Positions 1 to 10,949 of a stretch of DNA of 64,000 nucleotides are shown here, one piece after another. This DNA is from Bacteroidota bacterium (lineage in GTDB: Bacteria > Bacteroidota > Bacteroidia > AKYH767-A > OLB10). The notes beneath the pieces are model-generated. The model made no database searches and had not been told where the DNA came from. It saw nothing but the letters and a program-made list of their open reading frames with translations. The position numbers and the translations under genes were made by a program. Positions within the stretch are counted from its first letter, which is position 1. Each line of letters starts with the position of its first letter. The DNA is taken from contig JADKIC010000012.1 of NCBI GenBank assembly GCA_016721435.1, positions 62,001 to 126,000 of the forward strand, given 5' to 3'.

Positions 1-739
1 CAGAGTTGAATTTGCCCCTTCCATGATATTTGGGCGAATTTACTTCCTTCATTATTGAAAATCAAATGCCCTCCACCAGTGGTATGATCCAATCCAATAC
101 TCTGGTTAAAAGGACCATTTATACCTGTCTCATTTATTAAATATATATAGTATTCATTTGTTACGGTAGTACCGTTTGGTGCATTCCACCACTGAAAAAT
201 CAACCACCAGTCTCTACCATTCCCATGGCGAACAGCCATCAAGGCATCGAAAGCAGGAAGATTATTCAGCATTACATTTTTTTGGATGACAATGCCGCTA
301 TCGTTATTGGCTTTGTAATTTGCTATTGAATAATATAATCCGTAGGGTCCACTAGCGGTTACACCTGCAGAGAAAATATATAGCATGGAATCATTGCTTG
401 TGTTTGGAATTATAAGACGATCGTGATACCAACCGCCACCATAAAGGGCACTCCCATTACTCATTACACTGTTATATTTATTAACTAGTATATTATTTAA
501 AGGGAAAATATTGTTCAACAAAAAAAAATACGAAATTAAGCCACTACTATCGGAGATAGTAGATGAAGCTCCCCTCATCTTCATAATTGACTTGAAATTA
601 GTTGGTGTTTTAGGAACACCTTGCCAATGAATTCCGGCACTATCCCCAAAAACCCAAGTATTGTTATTAAACTGTGCGTATGTCTTCCCACCCCCAACAA
701 CTGCAGTCATCAACAACAAAGTGCAAAGGAATTTTTCAT
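1..739 (-). CDS. Secreted protein, paralogue of the 41.9-kb T9SS cargo protein (partial, 5' frameshift)
   Basis: A reading frame is open from about 770 down to base 1 on the minus strand and runs off the window, so the C-terminus is missing. It contains the motif HGNGRDWW followed by a D/N/G-rich stretch, also found in the protein at 41881-43406, so the two are paralogues and this one is probably secreted too. The only good start (ATG at 739, AAA-rich signal peptide start) is out of frame: it is followed by five A (732-736 as T on the plus strand). Six A would give a perfect signal peptide starting MKKFLCTLLLM and ending before YAQ. I read this as a one-base loss. Function unknown; a repeat or propeller-like surface protein is an inference. 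Confidence 0.7.
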
Positions 740-1118
740 CACAATAAAATTAGGGAAAAACTTTTAAAAACCGGTCGGTCATTAAAATTCTGACTAGCCA
801 ATGCTGTAGGTTAACCGCATAGGCGCAAGGAATGCGCGGCGGACGCTTGGGTTTATCATTATAACATCATTTAACCCCAAAGCCGGTAGCTGGAAGTGAG
901 GAGGCGTCGCTCCCCATCACGAGCAAAAGTCTAATTCTCCGAAGGAGACTTCCGCAAGCAATGGGGAGTAGCAGCTCCTCACAAAAGCAAAAAACACTAT
1001 TGACATACAAATAGCTGTTAATCAGCAATAACACTTTGAACTTTCTACTGTTAAGAACTCCATATAACCCGTTCATTTTTCGTTGATTTAAAGGGCACCC
1101 TTTCTCTACTTTTGAGAC
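740..1118. repeat. Intergenic region with an inverted repeat shared with 45.7 kb
   Basis: No convincing gene lies here; the 69-codon minus ORF has no family features. Bases 888-930 match, in reverse orientation, 45733-45776 (shared core GGAGGCGTCGCTCCCCATC followed by GAGCAAAAGT). Inside the region, 898-918 and 960-980 form an imperfect inverted repeat ending in CCCCAT/ATGGGG. The element looks like a dispersed palindromic intergenic repeat. Confidence 0.55.
1107..1114 (+). promoter_or_regulatory. Bacteroidota -7 promoter box TACTTTTG, close to the start codon
   Basis: TACTTTTG fits the Bacteroidota TAnnTTTG -7 element, and a TTG lies at 1083-1085 further upstream. The box ends only four bases before the GTG start at 1119, which suggests a very short leader or leaderless transcript for the IPExxxVDY-pyk pair. 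Confidence 0.45.
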
Positions 1119-1598
1119 GTGGCAAAAAAACAGACATTTACCTTAGACTTTAAGCCGGATTATGATTTCCTGCTCTTAGGGATTTTCTGTGCCTATCGCG
1201 ATTATAAATTATGTGCTGAACTTAACCGGTATTTACTCTACAATTTTGAAAAACTTCCGGATCTGGAAATAAAGCCGGATAACAAGGGGACAACCTGCCT
1301 CTTTCCTTACTTTTTTTATTTAAACGAAGATGAAGAGGAGGTGTATCTGATCTCCAATAAAGGAAATAAATATTATTTTATTCCCGAGTTGAAACAATGC
1401 GATTATTTTTTGGTTATTAAAAATTATAGCCGATACACCACCATTGAAGAACTCGAACGTAAAATCCGATTTATAAGTTTAGTGAGCAGTACCTTTGAAA
1501 TTGAACCGTCCGGATTAAAATCGGCGGAAAACTTTCTCTATCTGGAACCCTATATTGACAAAGACGGGGAAAAACCAAAACTCCCACCAGTAAAATGA
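1119..1598 (+). CDS. IPExxxVDY family protein
   Basis: A 159-residue protein starting at GTG. It carries the signature segment IPELKQCDYFLVI, which corresponds to the IPExxxVDY motif that names this Bacteroidota family of unknown function. Its stop codon overlaps the ATG of pyruvate kinase (ATGA at 1595-1598), so the two are translationally coupled. Location next to pyk is, to my knowledge, typical of the family. The role is unknown; the coupling suggests something linked to pyruvate kinase expression or activity, which is inference. No membrane segment or signal peptide is seen. Confidence 0.85.
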   Translation: MAKKQTFTLDFKPDYDFLLLGIFCAYRDYKLCAELNRYLLYNFEKLPDLEIKPDNKGTTCLFPYFFYLNEDEEEVYLISNKGNKYYFIPELKQCDYFLVIKNYSRYTTIEELERKIRFISLVSSTFEIEPSGLKSAENFLYLEPYIDKDGEKPKLPPVK

Positions 1599-3028
1599 TC
1601 ATCAACCGATACAATCGAACTAAGATAGTTGCCACCATTGGTCCTGCCAGTATTAACGAGGAAACTCTTGAAAAAATGATTTTTGCCGGGATGGATGTCT
1701 GCAGAATTAACAGCTCTCATGGTGACTATGCCATGATGGAAAAAATCATCCACACCATCCGTGATCTCAACAAAAAACTAAATGCACATATCGCCATTTT
1801 ATTCGACCTGCAAGGACCGAAAATTCGTATCGGCGACTTGCTCGAGAAAGATATCGTATTGAAAAACGGAGATGAGCTTTTATTAAACCATCATGAGGTG
1901 CCGGGCAGCAGTGCGGAGGTTTTTATTAAATATCCACATTTTCATCAGGATGTAAAAATCGGTGATACCGTGCTGGTGGATGATGGCAAAATTGAGTTAG
2001 AAGTGACTGAAATTTTACCGGATGAAAAAGTAAAAACAAAAGTCATTCATGGCGGACCATTGAGTAGCAGAAAAGGTGTTAACCTTCCCAATACGGTAAT
2101 CTCACTGCCAAGCCTTACCGAAAAAGACAGAAGTGACCTTGACTTTGCTTTAAAGCATGATGTAGAATGGATCGGTCTCTCGTTTGTGCGTAAACCCGAA
2201 GATGTCATTGAATTAAAGAACATCATCAAATCCCGTAACAGCATGACGCGGGTAATTGCCAAGATTGAAAAACCGGAAGCCGTGCTGAATATCGATGCCA
2301 TCATTCAGGTGAGTGATGGAGTGATGGTGGCCCGCGGAGATCTGGGTGTAGAGATGGCGATGGAAAAAGTGCCGGTGATACAGAAGTCCATCGTAAAAAA
2401 ATGCAATGCCGCGGCAAAGCCTGTGATCATTGCTACCCAAATGATGGAAAGCATGATTGTAAATTATCGTCCTACCCGGGCCGAAGCCAATGATGTGGGC
2501 AATGCTGTTTTCGACGGCGCCGACGCGTTGATGCTAAGTGCTGAAACCTCTGTGGGTGTATTTCCTGTTGAAACGGTGAGTGCGATGCAACGCATCATCA
2601 GTGAAGTGGAAGATCAGGACTCCATTTATTTCCGTGAACATGCGCCTGCCAATGATTCCCCGAATTTTATTCCGGAAAACATCTGTTATATCTCTGCCGT
2701 GATGGCCAAGCAAACCGATGCTTCCGCTATAGTGGCCATGACGCATTCCGGTACCACCGCTTTCAAAATCGCGGCTCACCGGCCAAAAGCCTTTATCTAC
2801 ATCTTCACTGACAATCGTCCACTGCTCAACACGCTGAATCTCGTGTGGGGAATACGAGGCTTTTACTATGATAAATATGTCAGTACAGATGTCACCATCT
2901 CGGATATTAAAAAGTACCTTGTCGACAAAGAGCTGGTTCAGCAAGGACATTATATCATACATATTGCGAGTACTCCTCTTCAGGAACGATCAACCGCTAA
3001 CACTATAAAACTCACCAAAATCGAATAA
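1595..3028 (+). CDS. pyk: Pyruvate kinase
   Basis: A complete 477-residue enzyme that converts phosphoenolpyruvate and ADP to pyruvate and ATP, the last step of glycolysis, in the cytoplasm. Visible landmarks are the N-terminal TKIVATIGPAS, the B-domain entry DLQGPKIRIG, the catalytic IAKIEKPEAV segment (residues ~221-230) with its lysine, and the ARGDLGVEM and ATQMMESMI segments that bind phosphate, metal and substrate. The length is normal for bacterial type enzymes and the frame is intact. It overlaps the upstream IPExxxVDY gene by four bases. Confidence 0.97.
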   Translation: MIINRYNRTKIVATIGPASINEETLEKMIFAGMDVCRINSSHGDYAMMEKIIHTIRDLNKKLNAHIAILFDLQGPKIRIGDLLEKDIVLKNGDELLLNHHEVPGSSAEVFIKYPHFHQDVKIGDTVLVDDGKIELEVTEILPDEKVKTKVIHGGPLSSRKGVNLPNTVISLPSLTEKDRSDLDFALKHDVEWIGLSFVRKPEDVIELKNIIKSRNSMTRVIAKIEKPEAVLNIDAIIQVSDGVMVARGDLGVEMAMEKVPVIQKSIVKKCNAAAKPVIIATQMMESMIVNYRPTRAEANDVGNAVFDGADALMLSAETSVGVFPVETVSAMQRIISEVEDQDSIYFREHAPANDSPNFIPENICYISAVMAKQTDASAIVAMTHSGTTAFKIAAHRPKAFIYIFTDNRPLLNTLNLVWGIRGFYYDKYVSTDVTISDIKKYLVDKELVQQGHYIIHIASTPLQERSTANTIKLTKIE

Positions 3029-3175
3029 GAGACCGGATAATTTCAGATGTCCTTTCCCTACTGATTCTTAATTCCGATCCCTCACCCCTGAGCCCTGTTT
3101 CTTAATAAAAAAACGAGGACTCCCCTTTTCGGGTTTAAGAATAAAATATACCTTAGTCCTCCCTAATTTAACACT

Positions 3176-4222
3176 ATGAATCTTTCTCTCCTGAAACTTA
3201 TTTGCGAAACACCGGGCGCTCCGGGGCATGAAAACCGTATTCGTGAAATCGTACAAAAGGAAGTAAAATCACTTGCGGATGAAGTGAGTATTGATAAGAT
3301 GGGCAATCTGACGGCTATCCGCAGAGGAAAGGATCGCACCAAAGTGATGGCGGCGGCACATATGGATGAGATTGGTTTTATCGTGACTCATATTGATGAC
3401 AAGGGCTTTCTGCGCTTTCATACATTAGGTGGATTCGATCCAAAAACATTGACCGCGCAACGCGTCATCGTACATGGAAAGGAAGATGTGGTTGGGGTAA
3501 TGGGATCCAAGCCGATACATTTAATGACGCCGGAAGAACGAAACAAAGCACCACAAATACAGGATTATTTTATTGACCTCGGACTCCCAAAAGCGAAAGT
3601 GAACAAGATCATTTCTGTTGGAGATCCGGTCACCCGCCAGCGGGAATTAATAGAAATGGGGAATTGCGTCAACTGCAAATCCATTGACAACCGCGTTTCC
3701 GTTTTTATATTGATAGAAGCCTTGAGGAAGCTAAAGGGGAATATTCCCTATGATTTCTATGCCAGTTTCACGGTACAGGAAGAGGTCGGATTGCGGGGCG
3801 CATCGGTGGCCGCACATCATATTGAACCTGATTTCGGCATCAACCTCGACACCACCATCGCCTTTGATACTCCGGGAGCACGTCCGCAGGAAATGGTCAC
3901 CGAATTGGGCAAAGGAGCCGGCATAAAAATTATGGATTCCAGCACCATTTGTGATACCCGAATGGTGGATTTCTTAAGAAAAACCGCTGACAAGCATAAA
4001 ATCAAATGGCAATCGGAGATTTTGCCTGCCGGGGGAACGGATACAGCAGGGCTTCAGCGCAATGGGAAAACCGGAGCTATTGCCGGTGCTATCAGCATTC
4101 CTACCCGTCATATTCATCAGGCCATCGAAATGGCAGATAAAAGTGATATTCAATGCTGTATTGACCTCTTGGCACATAGCTTAAAGGATATCCATTCTTA
4201 TAATTGGAAAGTCTGGAAATAA
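3176..4222 (+). CDS. M42 family metallopeptidase (glutamyl/deblocking aminopeptidase)
   Basis: A complete 348-residue protein of the M42 (FrvX-type) family, cytoplasmic dodecameric aminopeptidases with two metal ions. Metal and catalytic landmarks are AAHMDEIGF (His/Asp, residue ~62), CKSIDNRV (Asp), TVQEEVGLRGA (catalytic and metal Glu pair), and PAGGTDTAG plus PTRHIHQ near the C-terminus (His). Length and order fit the family. It follows pyk after 147 bases with no obvious terminator between; a shared transcript is possible. Substrate specificity cannot be read from sequence. Confidence 0.93.
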   Translation: MNLSLLKLICETPGAPGHENRIREIVQKEVKSLADEVSIDKMGNLTAIRRGKDRTKVMAAAHMDEIGFIVTHIDDKGFLRFHTLGGFDPKTLTAQRVIVHGKEDVVGVMGSKPIHLMTPEERNKAPQIQDYFIDLGLPKAKVNKIISVGDPVTRQRELIEMGNCVNCKSIDNRVSVFILIEALRKLKGNIPYDFYASFTVQEEVGLRGASVAAHHIEPDFGINLDTTIAFDTPGARPQEMVTELGKGAGIKIMDSSTICDTRMVDFLRKTADKHKIKWQSEILPAGGTDTAGLQRNGKTGAIAGAISIPTRHIHQAIEMADKSDIQCCIDLLAHSLKDIHSYNWKVWK

Positions 4223-4448
4223 GTAGTCGGTTTTTGATCAATTTCCGCCCTATTTATTCAGTTTAAGGACCTGTTTAAAACAGACGTTACAACATTGTTC
4301 TTCAACGTCGGAAGTAACTTTTTTTAAAACTGATTTAAATCCTGTAATCTTTTAACGAAAAGTTTGACTTCTGTAAATAGTTTTCCTTAATTTTCCCAAA
4401 AATCTGTAACGAAAGCCATCGCATATTCGTTATTTTCACAGAACCACC

Positions 4449-6132
4449 ATGAAAAAGAAAATCCCATACCTCACGGCCTTGCTTATCGTCGTAATTCTGT
4501 TACGTTTTTCGTTTCCGGGCAAAACCAGTAGCCCCTTTCACTCCCCTGAAGAAATCTCCTTTTTCAAATCCTATATGCAAACTCCACTTGATTCGGGAGA
4601 GTATTTTTCACTTCCACAAAATTGCAAGGGTTGTCATGGATTTGATTCGCTTGGAGCAGCCAATGTGGATCTCAACGGAATGGATGTTAACCTTTATGAC
4701 GATTGGGAAACTTCCATGATGGGACTTGCGGCTGTTGATCCCTTCTGGAGAGCTAAAGTGAGTCACGAAGTGTTGGTGAATCCATCGCACGCGAATGAGC
4801 TTCAAAATTTATGCACGAAATGCCATGCCCCACTCGGACATTATACCGCTTTCTACAAAGGACAACCTCACTATACGCTGGCTGATCTTGGACCGGAACT
4901 CCAACCGGAGGTAGTTTTGTAGAGCAGGCGACTTATCATGAGTATCTTAATTCTGATTATCCAACAGGACAGCAAATGACCTGTCAGACCTGCCATATGC
5001 CCAAAATTGAAGATCCGATAAAGATCGCGAACGGATACGTTTCATTGTTGGGAAGAACGCCATTTAACCTCCACACTTTTGCCGGAGCCAATTCGTTCAT
5101 GGTTCAATTGATAAAAGACAATAAAATCAGTCTGGGAGTTACTGCACCTGATAAAAATTTCGATTCCACGCTCAAAGCAAATACCACTTTGTTACGAGAG
5201 CAAACGCTGGATCTCGTTTCTACTTATGACTCTGCTGTAGGAGACACCGCTTATTTTAACATCAGCTTACTCAATAAAGCCGGACATAAATTTCCGAGTG
5301 GATATCCATCCAGAAGAGCAGTTCTTCAATTCATCGTATTGAAAGCAAATGGAGACACTTTATTTTCTTCAGGAATATTCGACAGTAATTTTGAAGTGGC
5401 CAATATTGACACCATACTGGAGCCGCATCATGATATCATCAATAGCAGCAGCCGGACACAGGTTTATGAAATGGTGATGGGAGATGTAAATGGAGACCGG
5501 ACAACGGTCTTAGAAAGAGCGGCGGATCAGCTTAAAGACAACCGACTTCCACCTTTAGGCTTCACCACCTTACATCCTGTTTATGATACTTGCAAAATTG
5601 TTGGTGATGCAGAATTTGATTCCGACTTCAATAAAATTTCAGGAATAGAAGGTAGTGGTGCTGATATCGTTCATTACCATGTTCCTTTAGATGGATATAT
5701 CGGCGACCTTACAGTTTATGCCAATGTGTATTACCAGACCTTACCACCGGCTTTTCTTTCAGAGATGCAGCAATTCAGCTCGGCAGAAATCGATACTTTT
5801 TAAACATGTATGCCAATGCCAATAAAAACCCCATCTTAATTGCATCCGATACGTTAAACAATATTAATATTCCGGTAGGTATTGCTTCCACATCCTCTCC
5901 TGCAGCGATAACGATCTGGCCAAATCCAACGAAAGACGGCAGTGTCCACCTTGAATCATCCACATTAAATGTTGAAATAGAATGCTTTAAAGCAAATGGA
6001 GAAAGAGTATTGACTCCTTTCAGGAATTCAACAAAAAGATTTATCATAAATCTTCCGGAACAGCCGGGTATTTATTATCTTGTCTTCAGAAAAGGCAATG
6101 AAAAAACGCTTAAAAAAGTAATCCGATACTAA
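4449..6132 (+). CDS. Secreted multihaem cytochrome c with T9SS sorting domain (frameshifted)
   Basis: One gene spread over three reading frames. The first frame (4449-4922) has an N-terminal membrane/signal segment and the haem motifs CKGCH and CTKCH; the second (to 5803) has CQTCH and a long beta-rich domain; the third (5806-6132) is a T9SS type A sorting domain with IWPNPTKDGSV and a KVIRY end. Three CXXCH motifs place it among cytochrome c554-like proteins. The break at 5797-5801 (five T) is repaired by a sixth T, giving DTFLNMYANANKN. The break near 4905-4920 is less clear and may hide a longer loss, because a fourth haem motif would be expected there. Likely an outer-surface electron-transfer protein; the partner is unknown. 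Confidence 0.8.
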
Positions 6133-6161
6133 ACAGAAATCCGAAACAATATCCCTTATAA

Positions 6162-9010
6162 ATGAAAAAACTCTATACATTACTCTTTGTAACTTCCTTA
6201 TTGATATCAACAGGTATCAATGCTCAGGTTACATTCAAGAATCAAAATGTCAAACTCACCAATGGCACTATAAAAAGTGGTAATTGTGTTGCTGTAGTTG
6301 ACTGGAATTTTGATGGACTTGACGACATTATACGCTTAGACGATGGCAGAATCTGCTATGTAGACGTTCAGCGTACTAACAATCAGTTTCAAACTATTTA
6401 TCTCGGAACCTTTAGTTCAACTGCCGGTTGGGCATGGGGAATGACCGTTGCCGATCTGGATCATAATGGATTTATGGATGTAGCTGCAGGTGCTTATGGC
6501 CCTGCTGTGAGGATATTAATGACAGACAGTGCAGGAACTTCCGCAACTCTGGTCAGCATACCCAACTCCAATTTCTTTGTGCAAAACATGACTTTCGCCG
6601 ACTTCGATAACGATGGATGGGTTGATCTTTTCGTTTGTGATGATAATGCTATGAGCCATATTTTCATCAATAACGGGACTGGTACTTTAGTTGAATCAAG
6701 CACCACCATAAATTTTGATGTGACCGGAACGGATGACAGTGGAAACTATGGTAGTGTATGGACTGACTTTGATAACGATGGGGATCTTGATTTATATATT
6801 GCCAAATGCAGGCAGGGTGTAACAAATCCTGCAGATGGCAGAAGGATCAATGTCATGTTTGTGAATGATGGCAACAATAACTTTACTGAAGATGCTGCTG
6901 CTTACAATATCAATGTTGGATGGCAAACATGGACAGCTTCCTTCGGAGATATTGACAACGATGGTGATTTGGATTTATTGGTAACCAATCATGATCATGC
7001 CAGTCAGATTTTGAAAATGACGGTACCGGACATTATACTGATATTACTAACAATAGTGGTTTTGATGTTTCTGATATCACTCCTGTTGAAAGCACAATGG
7101 AGGATTTTGACAATGATGGATTTGTTGATTTGCTGATTGCCGGTTCTTCTAACCGTTATTTCCACAATAACGGCAATAAAACTTTTACAAAAATCGAAGG
7201 ACTGTTTAATACCAATGACATGCTTTCCTTTGCAACGGGAGATTTAAATCACGATGGATTAATTGACCTGTACACCAGTTATGGCGATGCATACAACAAC
7301 CCTTCTAATATTGATGATGTGTTATGGATGAACAATACCCGCAACAACAATCATTTTATTACCATCAATTTACTTGGCACGATCAGTAATAAAGGTGCTA
7401 TCGGAGCCAGAGCGTTAATTTATGGAGCCTGGGGTACTCAGATTCGCGAAGTAAGAGCCGGTGATAACTATGGAACAACAAATACAGCCATGTTACATTT
7501 CGGTCTTGGCACTTCTACCACTATTGACTCCATTGTAGTAAAGTTCCCCAGTGGAATTACGACAACAGTAATTAATCCGCAGGTGGATCAGTTCATGACG
7601 ATCATTGAAAATGATTGTGTTTCTCCTGTAGCCAGTGTCACATATAGTCTGGCGGACAATGTAATTTGCACAGGAACTACAGAAACGCTCACCGCCACAA
7701 CAGCAGGTTTAAGTTATTTATGGAATGATGGCAGCACATTACAAACGCTAAACATTACTGCGGGTGGTGAATATAATGTAGAAGTCAGCGCAGCAGGAAA
7801 TAATTGTCAAGCCATCTCCCCTACATTTATCATTGAACAGGATCCTGATCAAACACCTGTAATTACAGCTACCGGTGAAACAGAATTTTGCAATGGCAGT
7901 TCAGTGACTTTGCAATCTCAAACCTATGGAGCAAGTAGTTTTACCTGGTCAAATGGTGACTTCACGCCATTTACTTCTATTACACAAACCGGTGTCTACA
8001 CTTTAACCATTCAGGGATTCTGTGCACAATTTACCTCCACACCCATTTCTGTGACTGTACATGTAGTACCTGACCCGACTACTAATAATGTCACTATTCA
8101 AGGTCCGGGCTCTGCCACATTAAATGCAACAGGAACGGTGATCAACTGGTATGATTCATTGAATGCGACGACACCTGTTTTTACAGGACCTACTTATACC
8201 ACACCTGTACTTACTGCACAGACCAATTACTGGGTAGATAATTCTGAAACATTCAATGCCGGAATATTTAATACCGGATTATTCGTACCATCGGGAAATA
8301 CTCAATTTAGTGCGAACACGACCAATGCACGCATGTTTTTTGATGTGATTAAACCCTGCACACTAAAAACGGCTAAAGTGTATACAGATACTCCGGGCTT
8401 ACGCAGAATTGAATTAAGAAACAGCGCGGATAGTTTATTGCAATTTCTGGATGTAACCATTGCGCCGGATTCTCAAATCATAACCTTGGATTTCATTTTA
8501 AGTCCGGGTACAGATTATTATTTAACCACTGACGCTGCATTCAATCAGGCGATCCCGGGGTGGGGAAATATTTCACCGCGACTGAAAAGAAATTCAGTAG
8601 GTGTGAATTATCCGTATATCATTACCGATGCAATTAGTTTAACAGGTAATAATTTCGGAGGTCAGTATTATTATTACTTCTACGACATCAGTGTAGAGAA
8701 GACCGGATTAACCTGCACCAGTAACAAAGTTCAGGTAACGGTGGATATCAGCACTGCCGGTTTGCAGAGTATTGACGCTTCAGGTATACAACTCTTCCCG
8801 AATCCGGCGAACGAAATCCTCAATATCCATCTCCAACAGCCGGGAGAGGTACTTGTAAATCTATATGATGCAACAGGAAGAAGAGTATCCAACAACACTT
8901 TCACTAATTTGCAAAATACGTTATCACTTTCAGGATTACAACCGGGAGTCTATACGGTTGAGTTAGTGAAATCCGGAAATCGTTATCAGCAAAAATTGAT
9001 TAAGTACTAA
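6162..9010 (+). CDS. VCBS/FG-GAP repeat surface protein with ASPIC/UnbV and T9SS sorting domain (frameshifted)
   Basis: After a signal peptide (ends INAQ) come at least seven calcium-binding beta-propeller repeats such as DFDNDGWVDLF, DIDNDGDLDLL and DFDNDGFVDLL. Next is an ASPIC/UnbV domain (NKGAIGARA ... IREVRAGDNYGT), then Ig-like Thr-rich segments, and a T9SS type A sorting domain (LFPNPANEIL to QKLIKY). The frame breaks at 7014-7017: four A should be five, which restores QILKNDGTGHYTD. The restored protein is about 950 residues. It is expected to be exported by T9SS and anchored or released at the cell surface, as an adhesin-like protein. It follows the cytochrome gene after 29 bases. 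Confidence 0.88.
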
Positions 9011-9559
9011 ATTGTAGTTAAGGTTAAATGCATCAGGGGAGACTAAACATCTCCCCTTTTTTTATGGATAGAAATCTTATGCGATTGTTCCTGATTTAAG
9101 CACTGGAGTTAGAAGGCTAATTTCAAGAGAAAATTTTGTGCAAAAAAAAAGAAAAGAAATAACGTCAGGTGAAGATGATTATTTCTTCGTCATAAACCCT
9201 GTAGGGGCGGTATCTCTGTAACCGACAAACTCGCCTTTCCTTTCAACCGCCGGCAGCCGACCAAGGTCGGCTGCCGGCATAGGGGGAGAAGATGATATTC
9301 TTATTTACAGAGATACCGCCCCTACAGGGCTTGTACATCGAAGAGCTCATATCAGGTCTCAGGTAAGACTTATCAAGCGTGTTATACCATAAGACACTTC
9401 TAATTTACAGCATCATACTGATTTTCTAATACTAGTAAAACCATCTGTTTTTTCTGTGGAACTAAGGAATATTAGTTAAGGTTAAATGCATCAGGGGAGA
9501 TTAAAAATCCCGCCATTTTTCATTGGTAGAAATCTATTGCTATTAAAAGAAACACTACT
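9011..9559. repeat. Intergenic region holding a nested palindrome, flanked by a duplicated terminator segment
   Basis: Outer arms 9197-9221 and 9305-9329 are a perfect 25-base inverted repeat (CCCTGTAGGGGCGG...). An inner perfect palindrome with 14-base arms (249-262 and 265-278 counted from 9000) begins GCCGGCAGCCGACC. The same outer-arm family recurs at 61489-61635. In addition, about 9015-9075 and 9473-9536 are direct repeats (shared GTTAAGGTTAAATGCATCAG and ATAGAAATCT). The first copy is the functional terminator; the second has lost its pairing. No gene seen. Confidence 0.8.
9036..9063 (+). terminator. Rho-independent terminator of the VCBS gene
   Basis: GGGGAGA (9036-9042) pairs with TCTCCCC (9050-9056) around a seven-base loop, followed by seven T. 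It sits 25 bases after the stop of the VCBS gene. Confidence 0.85.
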
Positions 9560-10806
9560 CTACCCGTTCGCCCGTATGGCTTCCACCGGATCGAGACGGG
9601 AAGCAGAAGCGGCGGGAAATAATCCGCTGATGACTCCGATGATAGCAGAGACACTCAATCCCATAATCACATTCTTCAGAGACAATGACATTTCAAAACC
9701 GGAGCCACTGGCGAGGAGGGTCACGAAGTACACCAGCAGGAGACCCAGCACGCCGCCAAAAAGGCAAAGGATAACAGCTTCGGTGAGGTACTGAACGAGT
9801 ATAAAATAGTTTTTAGCTCCCAATGATTTTTGAATACCGATGATGGGCGTCCGTTCCCGCACCGATACAAACATAATATTAGCAATACCAAATCCACCCA
9901 CGAGAATACTAAAGCCACCAATGATTCCTCCTACTAATGAAATCACATCAAACAACTGACTCACCTGAGCAGAAAGTAATTTCGTTTCATTCAAGGCAAA
10001 TCATCTTCCTCCACCGGACGCAAACGTCGTATAGCCCGCATGTGACCTTTCAGTTCGTCGATAAGTTCCGCATTCGTGACATTCGGTTTTGCTTTCACCA
10101 TGATCATCGGACCGGAGCGATCGGTGCGGATATCAATAAACTTACGGCCATAATTCACGGGAAGCACTACGGACTTGTCATGACTGTTGCCGATCATACT
10201 CTCCCCTTCTTTCGCAAACACACCCACTATTTTAGCTTTACGCCCTTTCACAGTGATCGTTTTATCCATTGCAGAAATGGAAGGATATAGATTAGCCGCG
10301 ACTTCAAAGCCCACTAACGCCACCGGATATCCGCCATTCGACTCCGCTTCCGTAAAATAGCGGCCATCGTACAAATCAAATCCTGTAATTTTTTCATAAT
10401 CATGGCTCACCAGGCTGACATCACAATTTTCCACCACATTTCCTTCCCATTTTAACGTCTGACCATTTAAAAAAGCCATAAACGCCATATTTTCTGCCAA
10501 CTGAGAGCGATCCTTTAATTGCGTCAACTCATCGATGGTGGGCAGCGGGCGTTGCCAGTACTTCCACCAGGGATAGTCGCCACCAAAAGCCCATGGCCAT
10601 TTTTGCACATAAACGGTATTGTTTCCTAATTTCTCTACGCTACCCTTCACACTATTTTCCATGCTATCCACGGCAGTGAATACCGTTATAATGGCAAAGA
10701 TGCCGATCGTCACCCCCAGCAGAGACAAAAATGTACGCAGTTTATTTACAACCAAAGCATGCCAGGCCATGATGATACTCTCTCTGATCAATCTTAAAAT
10801 CAACAT
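9560..10806 (-). CDS. ABC transporter permease, MacB/FtsX type (frameshifted)
   Basis: The minus-strand frames 10806-9991 and 9994-9560 form one protein of about 415 residues. The N-terminus has the MacB-PCD layout: transmembrane segment at LRTFLSLLGVTIGIFAIITV, then a periplasmic domain (KLGNNTVYVQKWPW...). The C-terminal FtsX domain has three membrane segments, with GGFGIANIMFVSVRERT and the closing LDPVEAIRANG. The frames join at 9998-10000 on the plus strand; one more base there restores EEDDFALNE, a conserved family segment. The partner ATPase is not adjacent; the LolD-like ATPase at 33528-34238 is a candidate. Role is probably export of lipoproteins, peptides or drugs. Confidence 0.88.
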
Positions 10807-10949
10807 ACGATTATTCTTCTTGCAAGTGAATCTATTTAAGGAGGTGCGCCACGTTGTTAAAGATGGTATTCCGCGATGCTAAGTTAAGCTAAGGAAGTCT
10901 TCTTCAGGTTCAAGGTGCCCTAAAATGCAGATTTTTCTTTCCGGAATGT

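Noticed and set aside
867..1076. 69-codon minus-strand ORF
   Set aside because: It runs through the repeat shared with 45.7 kb and shows no protein features.
4449..6132. Programmed frameshifting in the cytochrome and other broken genes
   Set aside because: Breaks occur in many unrelated genes at different short runs, without conserved slippery sites or downstream structures.
9486..9794. 102-codon plus-strand ORF
   Set aside because: It is antisense to the C-terminal part of the ABC permease and begins in the decayed terminator copy.
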